64,000 nucleotides of DNA from Sclerotinia nivalis. Lineage: Eukaryota; Ascomycota; Leotiomycetes; Helotiales; Sclerotiniaceae. Numbering within the stretch: the stretch's first letter is position 1; each line of letters begins with the position of its first letter. The stretch covers positions 1,550,001-1,614,000 of the forward strand of contig JAPEIS010000006.1 of the NCBI GenBank assembly GCA_029531795.1, written 5' to 3'. Made by a program: the position numbers and the translations under genes. The notes beneath the pieces are model-generated. The model did not search any database. It saw nothing but the letters and a program-made list of their open reading frames with translations, and was not told where the DNA came from. This document shows, in pieces, positions 48,624 through 60,328 of this stretch.

Positions 48624-49569
48624 TCACATAACATTACAAGCTCGGTTGCCGGGGCGATTATTAAGAGTTGGTGACATTGTTGACGGTACCGTATTTGAGC
48701 CAGTGACAGGCGCAGTCGTAGTTGTAGGAGTAGATTCAGGCATATTTGTTGATTGATCGTAAGGAGGAGGTGGGTAGTTGATTGAGTTTGAGGTATCTGA
48801 TATTGCGTTAGAAATCTGCTCGTGGAGATGGTAATCTTTTCAACTTGCCTTGAGATTCTAGTTTGGATGATTTTGTAGAACTTTGATTCCGGATTGAACG
48901 TTGTGGAGGAGGTTGTTTATTTTTAGGATGGAGCGGAGAAAATGGGTTGAAGGTGATGAGATCGGAAACTTTATGGCTTTACGAATATCTGGGCGCTAAG
49001 CTAGCGATTTGGTCCTATTGTGAGTTTGACAATAGGATTGATCTTTGGAAGTGAATTATACAATAAAAGCCGCTATGAATTTCTCATATGCTTGCAAAAG
49101 GAATCTCAATGGCCGGAAAAGTTAAGATAAGAATGGTGGGAAGTAAGGGAATTAACTGGGAGGGAAAGCAATGTATACAGATAATATTCATCTTCCTGTT
49201 AATGAATTTTCATCTACAATCACTTTTCTAGTTATTTTCATCTGAAGATCGCTCCAGACCTTTCTTTCCAATTTTATCTTTTTTGAGCTTTGATTTATTT
49301 GAGATTATTTTGATTTTCAAGCATTTATTTAAAAGAACTAGGTTACAATTCATGGTACCTCATATCTGCGGCACGAAACCCAAAATCAGCACAAACCAAT
49401 GGTAATGTGGGTAAAAAACTTCTAATTGTGATGTGTTTTCTTAGAGGGATTTCTAGAGCAATTATCAAAGCTAGCAGCAATAAAAGATAGAATAACTTAC
49501 GAGTATAGCGCTGACGGCCGAGAGCTCGTCCTGGAAACTATTGTATTGCGTCCCTGCAGAAGAGGTCAT
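48624..49569 (-). CDS. Possible small protein with C-terminal CaaX box
   Basis: Built by hand from short exons: 49569-49501 (starts MTSSAGTQYNSFQDELSAVS, ends at a strong GTAAGT donor), a tentative 17-nt exon 49195-49179, then 48976-48849 and 48796-48624. All phases agree and give 128 residues. The join between the last two exons uses a GC-AG intron with the perfect GC-donor context AAG|GCAAGT and a CTAAC branch motif. The C-terminal part is Pro/Thr/Ser-rich and ends RPGNRACNVM, a CaaX-type end that would favour farnesylation. First and last exons look real; the micro-exon and the AAAG acceptor at 48977 are the weak points. Family not recognised. Confidence 0.4.
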
Positions 49570-51674
49570 GATGGCTTCAAGGGTGATGTTGCTGTCGGAA
49601 TCCGCATTATATGCACTTTTCTTCGCCAAGAGCTCTTTGTATTTCACCATTGCAACGTCCCACTTCTCATCATCTTCCGCGGACCAACCAACTGGGGGCT
49701 GATCAATTGCGCTTCAGATAGTAATTGTAAGCTCATCCAAGTCTGAGGAGAATATAGCTTTGATTGGCTGGGTCCTGTAATTGAAAAGTTTTGGTTGCAT
49801 ATCTGGTTATTATTTCATGGAGAGTATCACGACCAATGTGAATCAGAGTATTGATAATGTTTAAAATAGATATGCATCACCTAAGGTCAAGTTCAATCGA
49901 CCAGGGACAGCTCCAACGGGACTTGAATCTGGATATTTGTAATCAATTGTCCTATGAAAACAAAATATGCAACAGATTCTCTCGAATTCTCTAGAGTAAA
50001 ATATTCACCATCAGTCAGATGTGAGAAACCCTCAACGTCGCCAAAAAGGCCCCACAAAAAAAGCAAATTGAAGCTCGCGACGAAGCGAATCAAAACATTC
50101 AATTGTATTGAGCTTCAGATAACAAAAACTCAACAAGTACCTAAGAAAAAGGCAAAACCACGAAGAGCCGTTAAGCTCCCCGTAGTCCCAATCAACTTCG
50201 TACTATAGAATGACTGTCCCAAGCTGTCCCCTAGTTGGCCCGATTGAGAGGGCCCCGATTACTATGGCGTAGGTGGAGGCGTAGACCACTGTACCACGGG
50301 GATATGTTTGGTGAGGGGAGTTACAAAGTTTGGAAATATATAGGGATATCGCAACCTAGCTTATTTGGTGAATTCAAACAGAAGGAACTGACCTTCATAT
50401 GTCAACGCCATTTTATCATCTTGTTCTATGGGCTATGTAATTTGAAAATGGCAAATAACATCAACGGCTTTCCCTGTGACCTTCAATCTGATCTTTCAAC
50501 TTCGCTTAGACCTTGATAAGCGCATCATTTCTCCAGAATATCCAAAGTAGATGCGCCTTCTATTAAGTGCTCGGATCCGGTGCTTGAACATCTCGAAGCT
50601 TTTGAATCATTCTTTTGTACCCACACCAAAACCAGGTTGCAGGAATCATGGCAACATATGTCTTCAGATAAGTCGATTCGATAGAATATAATTCTTGGAA
50701 CCATCAAGGGCATACGAGAGCTCCATTGTGGATGTGGCATGCTTCTATGCATTTCCCTCGTCCCCACTACCTGGCACAACATTCAAGACCCAAGACATTA
50801 ACAGCTTTTAGCCAGTTGCCTTGAAGAATGGTTATAATATTGTGAATTAGCGCCTCACGCTGACAGCAGCAGGGCGACTACAAAGGTCTCCGTGCCTAGA
50901 CTCACTGCGTGGTCATGAGGCCGAAAATGTGGTCGATAATAAGCAGCGTTCGACGATGACTTTGCACGTTTGATTCAGGATATTTTCTCTGTGAGGGGAA
51001 CCAACCTGAACTTGGCGTGAGACCTTGCCCTAATTCTTCATCAAGAAGGATTCATAGATTTTGGGGGGAAGAACCATGGTTCTGCAGATAGGCCTATATA
51101 ATACTACTCCAGATTTGGTGAGACAGGGAGCCAAGACATAAAATCTAAGTCATTATATATGCGAGCTTAGTCCGAGCCGCTACCAGTAAGGCCAACCATC
51201 AACCCCCACTCGTTTGGGAAGTTATCATAATCAAGAGTGGCTTATGCTATAACACTTTATGTCAGCCCTCCACTCGCCTGTTCTTTGCCTGAATCCCGAA
51301 CGCCGTGAAAATGCATGCGGATTTAATGGAAGAATCGATTGAACGTAGTGGCGGCTACCAACTTTGAGTGCTATGGAGGCGAAAGGAAGCTTACTTTGAG
51401 AAGGCTCGCTTCATATTGCATCCTAGATAATCAGCTTATTTCATGCTAGTAACACGATTATTTTGCTGTAATGGAACGCATAGAACATGGTTTTCCTTCC
51501 GAGCGACACATAGCTTGTGGCTAATTTAGTCTTCGGGAACCCAGAGGATGTAGGTTTATGGTATAGCAAACCAGCAATAAGTCTCTCTCGGGGTATTCTT
51601 GCCGTTGTCTTGTGCTATTGTTCGTAAGTAGAGGAAAGTCCAATTGCTTAATAAAATTTTGTATTTCTTATTAA
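49570..51674. other. Spacer with coding-looking scraps
   Basis: No complete gene. A plus-strand stretch at about 50529-50680 reads like protein (VDAPSIKCSDPVLEHLEAFE) but is closed by stops within 60 codons, and a Lys-rich frame lies at 49954-50208. Together with the decayed frame at 51675-52372, this may be a small graveyard of old coding sequence. Confidence 0.35.
49954..50208 (+). CDS. Possible small basic protein, 84 aa
   Basis: ATG-started frame rich in Lys/Arg (RPHKKSKLKLATKRIK; VPKKKAKPRRAVKLP) resembling nuclear localisation signals. No domain, splice partner or conserved neighbour. Low-complexity basic frames can arise by chance in A-rich DNA, so support is weak. Confidence 0.2.
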   Translation: MKTKYATDSLEFSRVKYSPSVRCEKPSTSPKRPHKKSKLKLATKRIKTFNCIELQITKTQQVPKKKAKPRRAVKLPVVPINFVL

Positions 51675-52372
51675 AGAAAAATCGTTGACTACACTGAAAG
51701 TAACAATAACTGCAAAACTGGAGTTACAACCGCTGCTGTCATATATGCCATTTCTGTTAGATCAATGTAAATCTTGATCAAAACAATTGATGTTAATAAT
51801 AAAGCTATAAAGGTTTACAAGAGTCATACCACTACAGACTTTTGGTCTACCGAAGATCTGCAGGTGGATTCCAACAAACTTGCGTTTGCAAAAAAATAAT
51901 TTCTCCCACTCCATTAGTAATGCTTTCCTTTTTATACTTTTTAACAACGACATTGATGCTTTGAAGAAGATATACTGAACACTTAAGCCAATGGAACTCC
52001 GATAATCACTTCCTGGACCTATATCTCAAATATAAAGTATATCCATACAGCAACTAAAACATTCGAACCCCCTAAGATTTCATTACCCAACAATGATATA
52101 CAAGAATATACACCAGCTACCTTCATATACGGTATAATGGAGAGAAGTGACTCCGAGAAGAACAAAACCATCCTAATCAAAAGAGATATTATATATACAA
52201 AAACTGAACTTACACACTCTACTACGATACTCTGGAGTTTTATTAAAGGAAATACAAAAGCTGGCTGGACCAAGCCAGACAGGATAACTGGAACAAGGCC
52301 ATCGAAGTCATCGAGGATGGAGGAAGAGCGCAGCCAGAATTTATGGCTAATGTTTCTGTTGCTACCAAGTAG
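51675..52372 (+). pseudogene. Decayed coding sequence of unknown family
   Basis: One plus-strand reading frame gives protein-like text in pieces separated by stops: an opening segment with GVTTAAVIYAISVRSM closed by TAA at 51768-51770, then KSHTTTDFWSTEDLQVDSNK closed by TAA at 51897-51899, and after further stops (one TAA at 51984-51986) ANGTPIITSWTYISNIKYIH and TFEPPKISLPNNDIQEYTPA up to about 52240. The text then continues in another frame (52247-52372) as SWLDQARQDNWNKAIEVIED, ending at TAG. Some interruptions may be introns, but no intron set I tried removes all the stops. All are TAA or TAG in AT-rich sequence, as C-to-T decay would produce. I do not recognise the protein. Confidence 0.4.
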
Positions 52373-53068
52373 GCTTAATCGCCCATATGAGCCGGATACG
52401 GAGAACTACAGAATCCGCAGAATAACACTTCCTTGCTATATAAATATGTATATATATTTAGTATACGGATATCAATAAAGCCCCGCGAGATAGTTGTGCC
52501 TATGATAACTTGATGGCCTGGACACGCCGTAGTACCATCGCATGTTTTCAAGAAAGATGAGCAAGTACTATGTACATATACAGATGAGAGATGGCAACGC
52601 TACATTAAAGGGGAAGGTCAATTTTCATCCTCTAAACTGTGGCGGTGCAATAATTACACGTGACACATACCAAATAAGCCGAAGCATCCGCACCAATCAA
52701 ATTTATCGCATGATCAGCGAGATTCGAATTGGTTACGAAGCCTCAATTTAATATCGCTGAATTAGAAATACAGAAGGTACTTATCCATCTCGGATCCATC
52801 TATCTGCGATAAAAGTAGAAAGAAATTCAATCTTATTACCTCCTTTTCATAGTATTTTTCTTTCATTCTCATCGTATGATCTGACTGCCACTTATCATCT
52901 AAACACTTCATTGTCCTTGGGATAGCAGCCACATCTTTTCTTACTCTCGGACCTAAACAGCGCGTCTCGAAACCATCGTTGCAATAGAAATCTTGCTCGT
53001 CTTGCCACAATTCTATACACTCAGACAATACAGGGGCCCACCCGTTGGCCATTAACGCTGGTGCAAAT
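52373..53068. other. Intergenic upstream of the YTP1-like gene
   Basis: AT-rich; the minus-strand frame at 52762-53079 overlaps the start of the next gene and has no supporting features. It likely contains the YTP1-like promoter. Confidence 0.45.
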
Positions 53069-54645
53069 ATGTTCACCATGAGTGTTGGTCGTCTGGCCTT
53101 CGTGGCCGCTTCTGGAATCGCCTTATTTGCAAAAGGAGCGAACGCACACGGAGGAGATATGTCGAAGATTCAAGACGGAGATGCTATGAGCATAGAACCT
53201 ATCGTATGTTCATCGCCAAATATCAGGGGATGAATCAGCGAATGCTAATAATTATGATTATGTAGGATTCGACATTATGGGTTCATATTTTACTGCAGAT
53301 GTTAGCCTTTGGCATTATCTTTCCGACCGGAATGGTTCTTGGAGTAGGCGACAAAGATGGAAATGAATTATTGCGGTATGCTAATAAGGTCATAGATTGT
53401 TCGAAATAGATGGCATGTGCCCGTCCAAATATTAGGAACAGTCATCGCCGTGGCGGGATATTTCTTTGGGCATCTCCATGGAGGACGAGTTTTTGCGAAG
53501 AATGTTCATTCAGCTTTCGCCAATATCTTGATGCTTATGCTTGCCGTTCAAGTCGTTTTCGGTATCTACCTTAAGTTCCACATCACCAAAGGTTTCCACG
53601 GAAAGACTCGAAAGGTCGCGGTTCATGGTCATGGAATTGTTGGAAAGGCGATGCCAGTCGTCGCTTGGGTACAAATGCTTTTCGGTGGTATTGCAGCTCT
53701 GGGCTTCTGCCGCAATGATCATCTTGGTCAATGTCTTGCACACTTTATCATGGGCAGTGCATTCATTGGTTATGGTGTCCTGCTCACGATTGTTATGCTT
53801 GTCGGACAAGTTTGGCTGAGAAAAACCGGACGATCCCAAGAATTCTTCGACTCGGCAGTTATTGCAGCTTGGGGTTGTGTCAACACTTTCACCGAACATA
53901 GATGGGGTGGTGCTTGGGTTGCAAATGATATTCAACACACTACTATGGGAGTAATCTGGTGGGCTGCTGGTTTAACAGGAGTTTGGTTGAGCAGAAAGAG
54001 AGATGGTTCCCCAAAGAGAAATTTTATTCCTGGATTTGTCATCTTCATCACCGGATGGGCTATGTCCGGTCACCCACAACATCTTCCACTCAGTACGATG
54101 GTCCATAGCGTTTTTGGATATACTTTGATGGCTGCTGGACTTTCGAGAATTATCGAGATTGGATTTCTCTTGAGAGACAAGGCTACACTCTCTGAGGATG
54201 GTGATGTTAACAGCTTCCAATATGTCCCACCATTTGTAAGTTCTTTTTTCGGGGTCCGAAGACTATGGGCTAATAATTACAGTTACTTTACGCATCTGGT
54301 CTCTTGTTCATGGGATCTACCGAAGAACAAATGAAACTTATCTCGGATGCAGGAATCACTCACGTCTCCTACGTACTTGTGTTATACAGTTTCGCCTTCC
54401 TCATTTTCTTATTAACCAACGTATTGGTTCATATCTATGCAGTCAACACCAGCGCGCCTCCAGTACCTCCAAAGGATGGGGAAGGAGTTCCAGCCAGAAT
54501 CCCACGTATGAATGGACATACTCATACAGATTCAAGGCAGATTCGTGATGCGGAAGAGTTTGAATTAGAGGGGTTGATGAGTGATGATGAATCGCCAGAG
54601 AGCCCGAGCACTTTAGGAAAGAACAATGAGGCTCGAGTAGCTTAA
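53069..54645 (+). CDS. YTP1: Ytp1-like multi-pass membrane protein
   Basis: Exons 53069-53203, 53266-53343, 53396-54235 and 54283-54645 give 471 residues. The first in-frame ATG (53069) opens a cleavable signal peptide, SVGRLAFVAASGIALFAKGA ending NAHG. Next comes the DUF2427-like part: LWVHILLQMLAFGIIFPTGM, RWHVPVQILGTVIAVAGYFF and HLHGGR, then NVHSAFANILMLMLAVQVVF, which has cytochrome b561-like His spacing. The larger C-terminal part (NTFTEHRWGGAWVANDIQHT, GHPQHLPLSTMVHSVFGYTL) matches the Ytp1 C-terminal domain. About ten membrane segments are visible, with an acidic Ser-rich cytosolic tail. Yeast YTP1 has no settled function; the His residues suggest haem or metal binding (inference). 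Confidence 0.88.
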
Positions 54646-54963
54646 TTAGTTTCATTTGTCTATTTATTTTGTGAATGGTAAATTAAAAAGCCGGGGGAGG
54701 TTGCTTTCCTGTTTCCTCTTTTCTATATCTAGTCTATTGGGGGTATCATATGCATCAGCGGGCGTTTCTCCTTTGTTACAAGAATTGTACAAAATTCATG
54801 GATAACATCTTCAATGCAACCAACCCATTTCCGTCCTATATTTTGTGTCCAAATGTTCCATATCATGAAATTTTGTATCAATGAGATCCGATCAAATATC
54901 GACAATCATCTCATCCCATCTTAATCGTCCCATATAATATACTCTAAAATTTTTCCTGCCTTC
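54646..54963. other. Convergent 3' intergenic region
   Basis: 318 bases between the stop codons of the YTP1-like gene and the peptidyl-tRNA hydrolase gene; AT-rich, no gene. Confidence 0.55.
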
Positions 54964-55851
54964 CTACTCTTCACTCAACCTTCCCAACTCCTCCACCACC
55001 TTCCCAACACACCCCTCAATCTTCCTCTTCTCTTCGGCACTCATCTTCCTCAACACATACCCCGTCACAACCCCTGCATCCCTACTCTCCGGCCTCCCAA
55101 TTCCAATCCCAATCCGCGTATACGGTTGTCCACGTAATGTATCCCGAATACTTTTCAACCCATTATGTCCTTTCGGACTATTACTCCCCGGCTTAACATT
55201 TATCTTCCCAGGTGCAAGTTCCAGCTCATCATGAATGACCACGAGCTTGCATTCCGAAGACGAGGAAGAGGATTCCCGGAGAAATGTTGCCCAGGCGGAA
55301 TTTACACCAGCGCCGGAAATATTCATTAAAGAACTCGATTTCCAGAGCGTGTAGATTGGCCCCGGTGATATAAGTCCATTGCCGTGTGCGCGAGATTTCG
55401 TAAAGCTGGGATTATCTAATGTGGGTGCTAGGAGTGAGAGGATGGTGTGGCCGGCGGAATGTAGCGTGTTGGTGTAGGGAGCTGGGTTACCGATTGAGCA
55501 GATGAGGAGACGGGTTGAGGGGGGCATGGTGGGGATGTTTGTGAGAGTGAGGTAGGAGAGATTGCTGTGGATGCTGGTTAGGTTTTCACTGGTGTCATCG
55601 TTTTCGGAGTTGGAGTTGGGAACGGCGGAGGTGGAGAGTTCCAGAGTGAGAGATTGCGCGAGGAGCGCTTGGCGTCGTTGTTTGCGGATTAGTGTTTGAG
55701 AGGTGGGAGATGGAGAGGAGGAAGGTGGTGTTGGTAATTGCGATTGTTCTGAAAGCTGTAGTTGTGGTTGTGGTTGTAGTATATCTAAATCTTTTTTCCC
55801 CTCGGTCGGCGGTGACTTTTTTTGCGCGCGGACGCGATTGTGCTGCGTCAT
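54964..55851 (-). CDS. PTH1: Peptidyl-tRNA hydrolase (bacterial Pth type), probably mitochondrial
   Basis: Single exon, 295 residues, ATG at 55851. Residues 1-110 are a Gln/Ser/Pro/Thr-rich extension; the enzyme core begins at RLLICSIGNPAPYTNTLHSA, where GNP and the catalytic His of TLH match the Pth signature (TRHN in bacteria, here TLHS). It continues with KLVVIHDELELAPGKINVKP, holding the catalytic-site Asp, and SPKGHNGLKSIRDTL, the second His/Asn site, then GIGIGRPESRD. Pth cleaves peptidyl-tRNA released by stalled ribosomes. The extension may hold a mitochondrial signal, or an internal Met (MPPSTRLL) may start a shorter form; both are inferences. A Ser run sits in one loop. Confidence 0.9.
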   Translation of the reverse strand: MTQHNRVRAQKKSPPTEGKKDLDILQPQPQLQLSEQSQLPTPPSSSPSPTSQTLIRKQRRQALLAQSLTLELSTSAVPNSNSENDDTSENLTSIHSNLSYLTLTNIPTMPPSTRLLICSIGNPAPYTNTLHSAGHTILSLLAPTLDNPSFTKSRAHGNGLISPGPIYTLWKSSSLMNISGAGVNSAWATFLRESSSSSSECKLVVIHDELELAPGKINVKPGSNSPKGHNGLKSIRDTLRGQPYTRIGIGIGRPESRDAGVVTGYVLRKMSAEEKRKIEGCVGKVVEELGRLSEE

Positions 55852-56147
55852 TTTGACAAGGGTCTCTTTTTAGGGTGGTATAGTGGTTTTGTCAGCGATA
55901 ACAACGCTGGAATCCTTCAAATGTCTTTCTCTTCCGAAAATCCAAAACTTTCTGAAATATTATTTGATCCAACACTCTTTTTGAATTTTATCGAGGGGGG
56001 AGATGATTATATATCAGGATTCTTAAAAAAACATAGTACTTTCGATTTTCTTCTCGTTTATTACTATACATTTACCGGTACATTTTAGCTTTGAATAGAT
56101 AACCTATCTAATTCTAGTTCTAGGGTTCGGATTGATCATCACCTATA

Positions 56148-56912
56148 GCATGATTTAAAAGAGGGTCGTCTGTTAAGTGAAAAGGCGAAAAAGATGAAAA
56201 TTCCGAAAATCAGAAAATGAAAATGATTATTTTGAGTTTTTCAATTTTAATAATTCAATAAAATTTTGAAAATTATAATAAATAAGTTCTGAAAAGTTGT
56301 AACTAGATACTATCAATTGAGGGCTTTAAAAGTGTATAATTTTCGAAGGGTTTGGCCCTATAATTGTTGTTCAATAATTATTTGAAATGAATAATTATAA
56401 TAATAAGAAAATGAGATTCAATATTAATGCCTTAGGCTTCAATTTTATTTTAAACCTCATCATTATCATTATCATTATAATCATTCACTTCAAATAATTA
56501 TTGAACAACAATAATAGGGCCAAACTCTTCGAAAATTATATACTTTTAAAGTCCTCAATTGATAGTATCTAGTTACAACTTTTTGATTAAATTATATATT
56601 TTAAATCATTCTTTTTGAATGAAATTAGAAATGATTTTGAAAATAGTATATAATTCTAAATTAAGGTTGTGGTCCATATATCGAACTAGTAATTTCGAAG
56701 AACCTCAAAAAATCTCATTATTTATTTCAATTTCCATTTTCTATCCTTTTACCAATCAATCAAATATCAATCAAATTCAAAATGAATTATATTGTACGAA
56801 TGCTAAGGGTTAGGGTTTTAAATATATACTAATTATAAACATTTTGGAACGGTATTGAAAATTCGATATTTTCACTTTTTCACTTAACGGACGACCCTCT
56901 CTTAAATCATGC
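56148..56912. mobile_element. 765-bp foldback/MITE-like element
   Basis: Terminal inverted repeats: the left end (from 56148) reads GCATGATTTAAAAGAGGGTC and on through GTTAAGTGAAAA; the right end read on the minus strand (from 56912) is the same over about 37 bp with two transitions. Inside is a second, larger inverted repeat, about 56292-56400 against 56463-56588, with a loop near 56410-56455. The element is very AT-rich and has no coding capacity, so it is non-autonomous. I see no clear target-site duplication: flanks are ...CCTATA and CGTACG.... Superfamily unknown. Confidence 0.75.
56292..56588. repeat. Internal long hairpin of the foldback element
   Basis: Arms of about 110-125 bp pair around a short loop. 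Landmarks are GTTGTAACTAGATACTATCA (left) and its reverse complement near 56555-56580. Several mismatches are G/A or C/T transitions (GGGCTT versus GGACTT, AGTGTAT versus AGTATAT). A transcript through it would form a long double-stranded stem. Confidence 0.8.
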
Positions 56913-57545
56913 CGTACGTCACCGAACTTCCTTAGGGCGCAGTTCGTCACGGTCTTATCTCTAGTCGTTTGCATTTTCTGTTTATGTAGCGTATATAAAT
57001 TCTTCTGTATACTAGCAAAAGCTATTTTTCTGTAACAAGAGATGTGGAATGACATTATTGAGGTACCTAGTGGTATTAGTATTTATATCGTCTTTGAGTC
57101 GTGGGAGACTAAGAATAGATTTCTTGTGCTTCCTTTGTGCGAGGATGAAATTTAGCTTTTTAGTGAAAAGAGTTGAAGATTCAAGATCCTTCATACTTCT
57201 AGTACTGGGATGGGACGTTTATTGCGAAAAGGAAGACACAGGCCAATTGTCTTGCTCCCTGAAACTTGTAATCCGTAGTAGTACATATCACGCGGGTGGT
57301 TATGGTGTACAAACATGGGCATGGGAGCCATATTGTATTGAAAGCTGCATACAAGTTTCAACCCTTTCCCCTTGTACAATCTTATTATTCATAATCGTCC
57401 ATAACATTATACACACGAAGAAAACATTCGGGTATTCTCGAACACTTTAACCAGGACTCCATATTCCACTGCAATGCATTGTCTCCTATACCTTCAAATC
57501 CTTCCCTTTGTCTTCGCCCTGAGTATACCAGTCTCGTGAATACAC
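56913..57545. other. Intergenic, no gene seen
   Basis: Spacer between the foldback element and the stop of the minus-strand MARVEL-like gene. A plus-strand frame of 133 codons (57049-57450) lacks recognisable features and is opposed by equally long antisense frames. Confidence 0.45.
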
Positions 57546-58327
57546 TTAGTGAGTGTGAGAGATTGGTGGTTGGTAAACCTCAGGTTGACTTTGATCCACA
57601 GCCGCCGTGGCATTGTGTTGTGTTTTTGGTTCAATCTCATTTTGTCTAGGAGCTGTAGAACCTGGCATGCAATGACCTCCAGCATTGCGGTGACGATGAA
57701 TATTGATAGCGAGAATGATGAGGGTAATTGCGAAAAGAACACTGCATAAAATTAGCAAGAATCCATTAAATCAAACGAGTTTCACACTTACAACTGAATA
57801 CCAGCCAATGCAGCTGTTGCGATCATTATTCTCTTGTAAGTCTCCCAGGTATTCTCTGCACGCTTCTCGACACCTAATCCACGTTTATGCTTATAGGAAC
57901 AAGAATAATAATAAGAGTAACCACAAGTATAGTAGCCGTAGTCGTAGTAGTTGATAGCAGTCGCGATTTGTGAGGCGAGGACAGGGAATGATACGACCCA
58001 AAGTATCACAGCGACTATGTCGAGACCGAGTACCGCCCAGTAGTTATATATGGCAGGTGCTCCGGTGCTGGCTACTATCACATAGATACAGATGACGACT
58101 GAGATAACGGACTGAGGGACATTTGATGTTAGTTTTTAGCTTTGGAAGGATAGAAAACGGATATACCTTACCGAAGCTAATGTGAGTGCATCTCCATCAT
58201 ATACAAGCCGATAAACTCCATAAGCCGAAAGACCAAGTATAATAATAGCAAGCACCAATTGTGCAATACGAAGACCAAGTAATGGAGTCTTCGCACCGGG
58301 AATATGAGTTTTATCTGCAATAGCCAT
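57546..58327 (-). CDS. Four-helix membrane protein, MARVEL-like
   Basis: Exons 58327-58172, 58111-57792 and 57741-57546 give 223 residues. Four hydrophobic segments are visible: LRIAQLVLAIIILGLSAYGV, VISVVICIYVIVAS, YWAVLGLDIVAVILWVVSFP, and the helix spanning exons 2/3, IMIATAALAGIQFVLFAITL. Between helices 3 and 4 is a Tyr/Cys-rich loop (YYDYGYYTCGYSYYYSCSYK), a common mark of fungal MARVEL proteins. The C terminus is hydrophilic with several His. The open frame extends upstream of 58327 only from a TTG, so the ATG at 58327 is chosen. MARVEL proteins sit in the plasma membrane at sites of membrane apposition or sterol-rich domains; this one's role is unknown. Confidence 0.8.
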
Positions 58328-60128
58328 CGTTAACGCTTCTTGATTTCTCAACCCGAAGTTTTTCGTTGTATCACTCTAGAATTTAAATATATGGATATCA
58401 ATGCATGAAAGAGTGAAAGAATACAGATGCGAAAAGTAATGCGCAACTCGTATTTAATGGTGGAAAGTCCCGGTTCAAATATGTATCCCTTCGTGCCTGC
58501 CAGCTCCTGATTCGGCGGGAAGGGGATGGCCAAGGCATTGGCATCTTCAGCCTCACGACCGACAGCATATTTTTCCTTTCCACTTTTGGTGATCGCTTCC
58601 AGGTTCGTAAAATGATTTGCGAGTTTATTTTAACCTTACTTACGAAGTGCGGATTTAAAGTTTTAGATGTGTCATTGTGATATAAAATTCCTACCATCTA
58701 GAATCTGGGTATAATTTCACCACGCCCTGTGAATTTTTGGGTTGACCGCAAGTCTGACTGACTCCCCCAACCTTGGCAGTCTTTGCACCCTTCCAATTTT
58801 TCATCTAAAGATCGAAGCTTCACATAGATACATCATCAAATGCACAGTTCGAAATTCCATCTACACATACTCCTCCCTCCCTCGCCCCAAACTTTAAATC
58901 TTGTACAACAACACGTCCCAAGGCCCCAACTTTTCAGCTCAGATATAAAAAGACGCCACCAAATAATCCAAGAGTTCCAAGTGGATCCACACTCTCCCTC
59001 GCGCGAATAAGGTTCTGACAGACAATGAGCAATTGGTATAACGGTACTTAGGCATCGAGATTATTATGCGGCACGCGGACGCCTTGAGGTTTATATTTGG
59101 ATATTAGTGCTTTGGATATTAGTACTGTGTAAAATGTGTGGAAGTTTTCTGGGCAGATAGAATGGGTGGCCGAGTTGTGTTGGCGGAAGGTGAGCTTGGG
59201 CTCTGGGGGTTGTTTATGAAGAGCTTGGGGTTTCGAGATGAGATGATCTTATCACCTTCATTTGAGCCGTATATCGGAACAATTGTAGAAATGAGGAAAG
59301 ACGGCCCTATCGAAGATACTTTTTTAAAGAAAGGCGTAACGTGAATATATAACGAAAGTGATACCCAGATACTCTGCTAGAAAGATAAAGTATTTCTTAT
59401 ACTTCGTATACATACTCCAAACTCCATCAATATCCATAACAACTCCCTCCTTCCCACCGCTCGAAAGCTATCCTCATCATACCAATAATATCTCTCTACC
59501 CAGTCATCTAACCCTATCTACCACCAAACTATGTCAATATATGCACCAAGAGCCATCAAACACTATACACTGTACGCCATACCCAACCCCCCTTACCACC
59601 CCACGAAAACAACACGAACATCCATTTCACTCCTCGGTACCACTGCTTGCTAGTGAGTGCTATAATCAAACATCATCCCATCAACCAATTTTCACACGAT
59701 CCCTAGCATCTACCTAGGTATATCCATTCATGTATATATATGTATATATATATATACCCGTAAATACCACACATCTCACACATCTCATATCTTTCCCCCC
59801 TCTCCCACTATTAAACTCTGAAGTTAGCTCAATCAAGATTTTTACCCATAAAACGAATCCGTTTTAGTTTCATCTTACGGAAGTATATATACAAGCAATG
59901 TATGTACATGCATACCTAGTATCTCCATGACAAAAATCCTGCATTGAAGAAAAAGCACCCCAAAAATGCGTTTCGCTGACGATATCCACACCTGATTACC
60001 TTAACTTAGAAAGCACTGCATTTCATCTAATCTCACCTCACCTCATTCCCACTCGAAAAAAGTTGAAACTTTCCATTCCCATTCCCAATCAACAAGCGCT
60101 CACAAAAATTCCATCCACAAGGAAAGGA

Positions 60129-60160
60129 TACCTACCTACCTACCTACCTACCTACCTACC
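60129..60160. repeat. (TACC)8 microsatellite
   Basis: Eight perfect tetranucleotide units, likely length-variable between isolates. Confidence 0.95.
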
Positions 60161-60328
60161 AACCCAATTTAAACTATACCACTTAAATTAACTATTAACA
60201 AGAAAAAACGATCGACAAGATTCCCAACCAGGTCCCGGCGATGTCTTCTAACCTTCTACCTTATATATATGTCATGCCACTAACTCAGAATATGTATAGA
60301 AACCCCCCGCCCCTCCTCTCAAAAAAAA

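Noticed and set aside
57049..57450. 133-codon plus frame
   Set aside because: No family features and it faces overlapping antisense frames; treated as chance.
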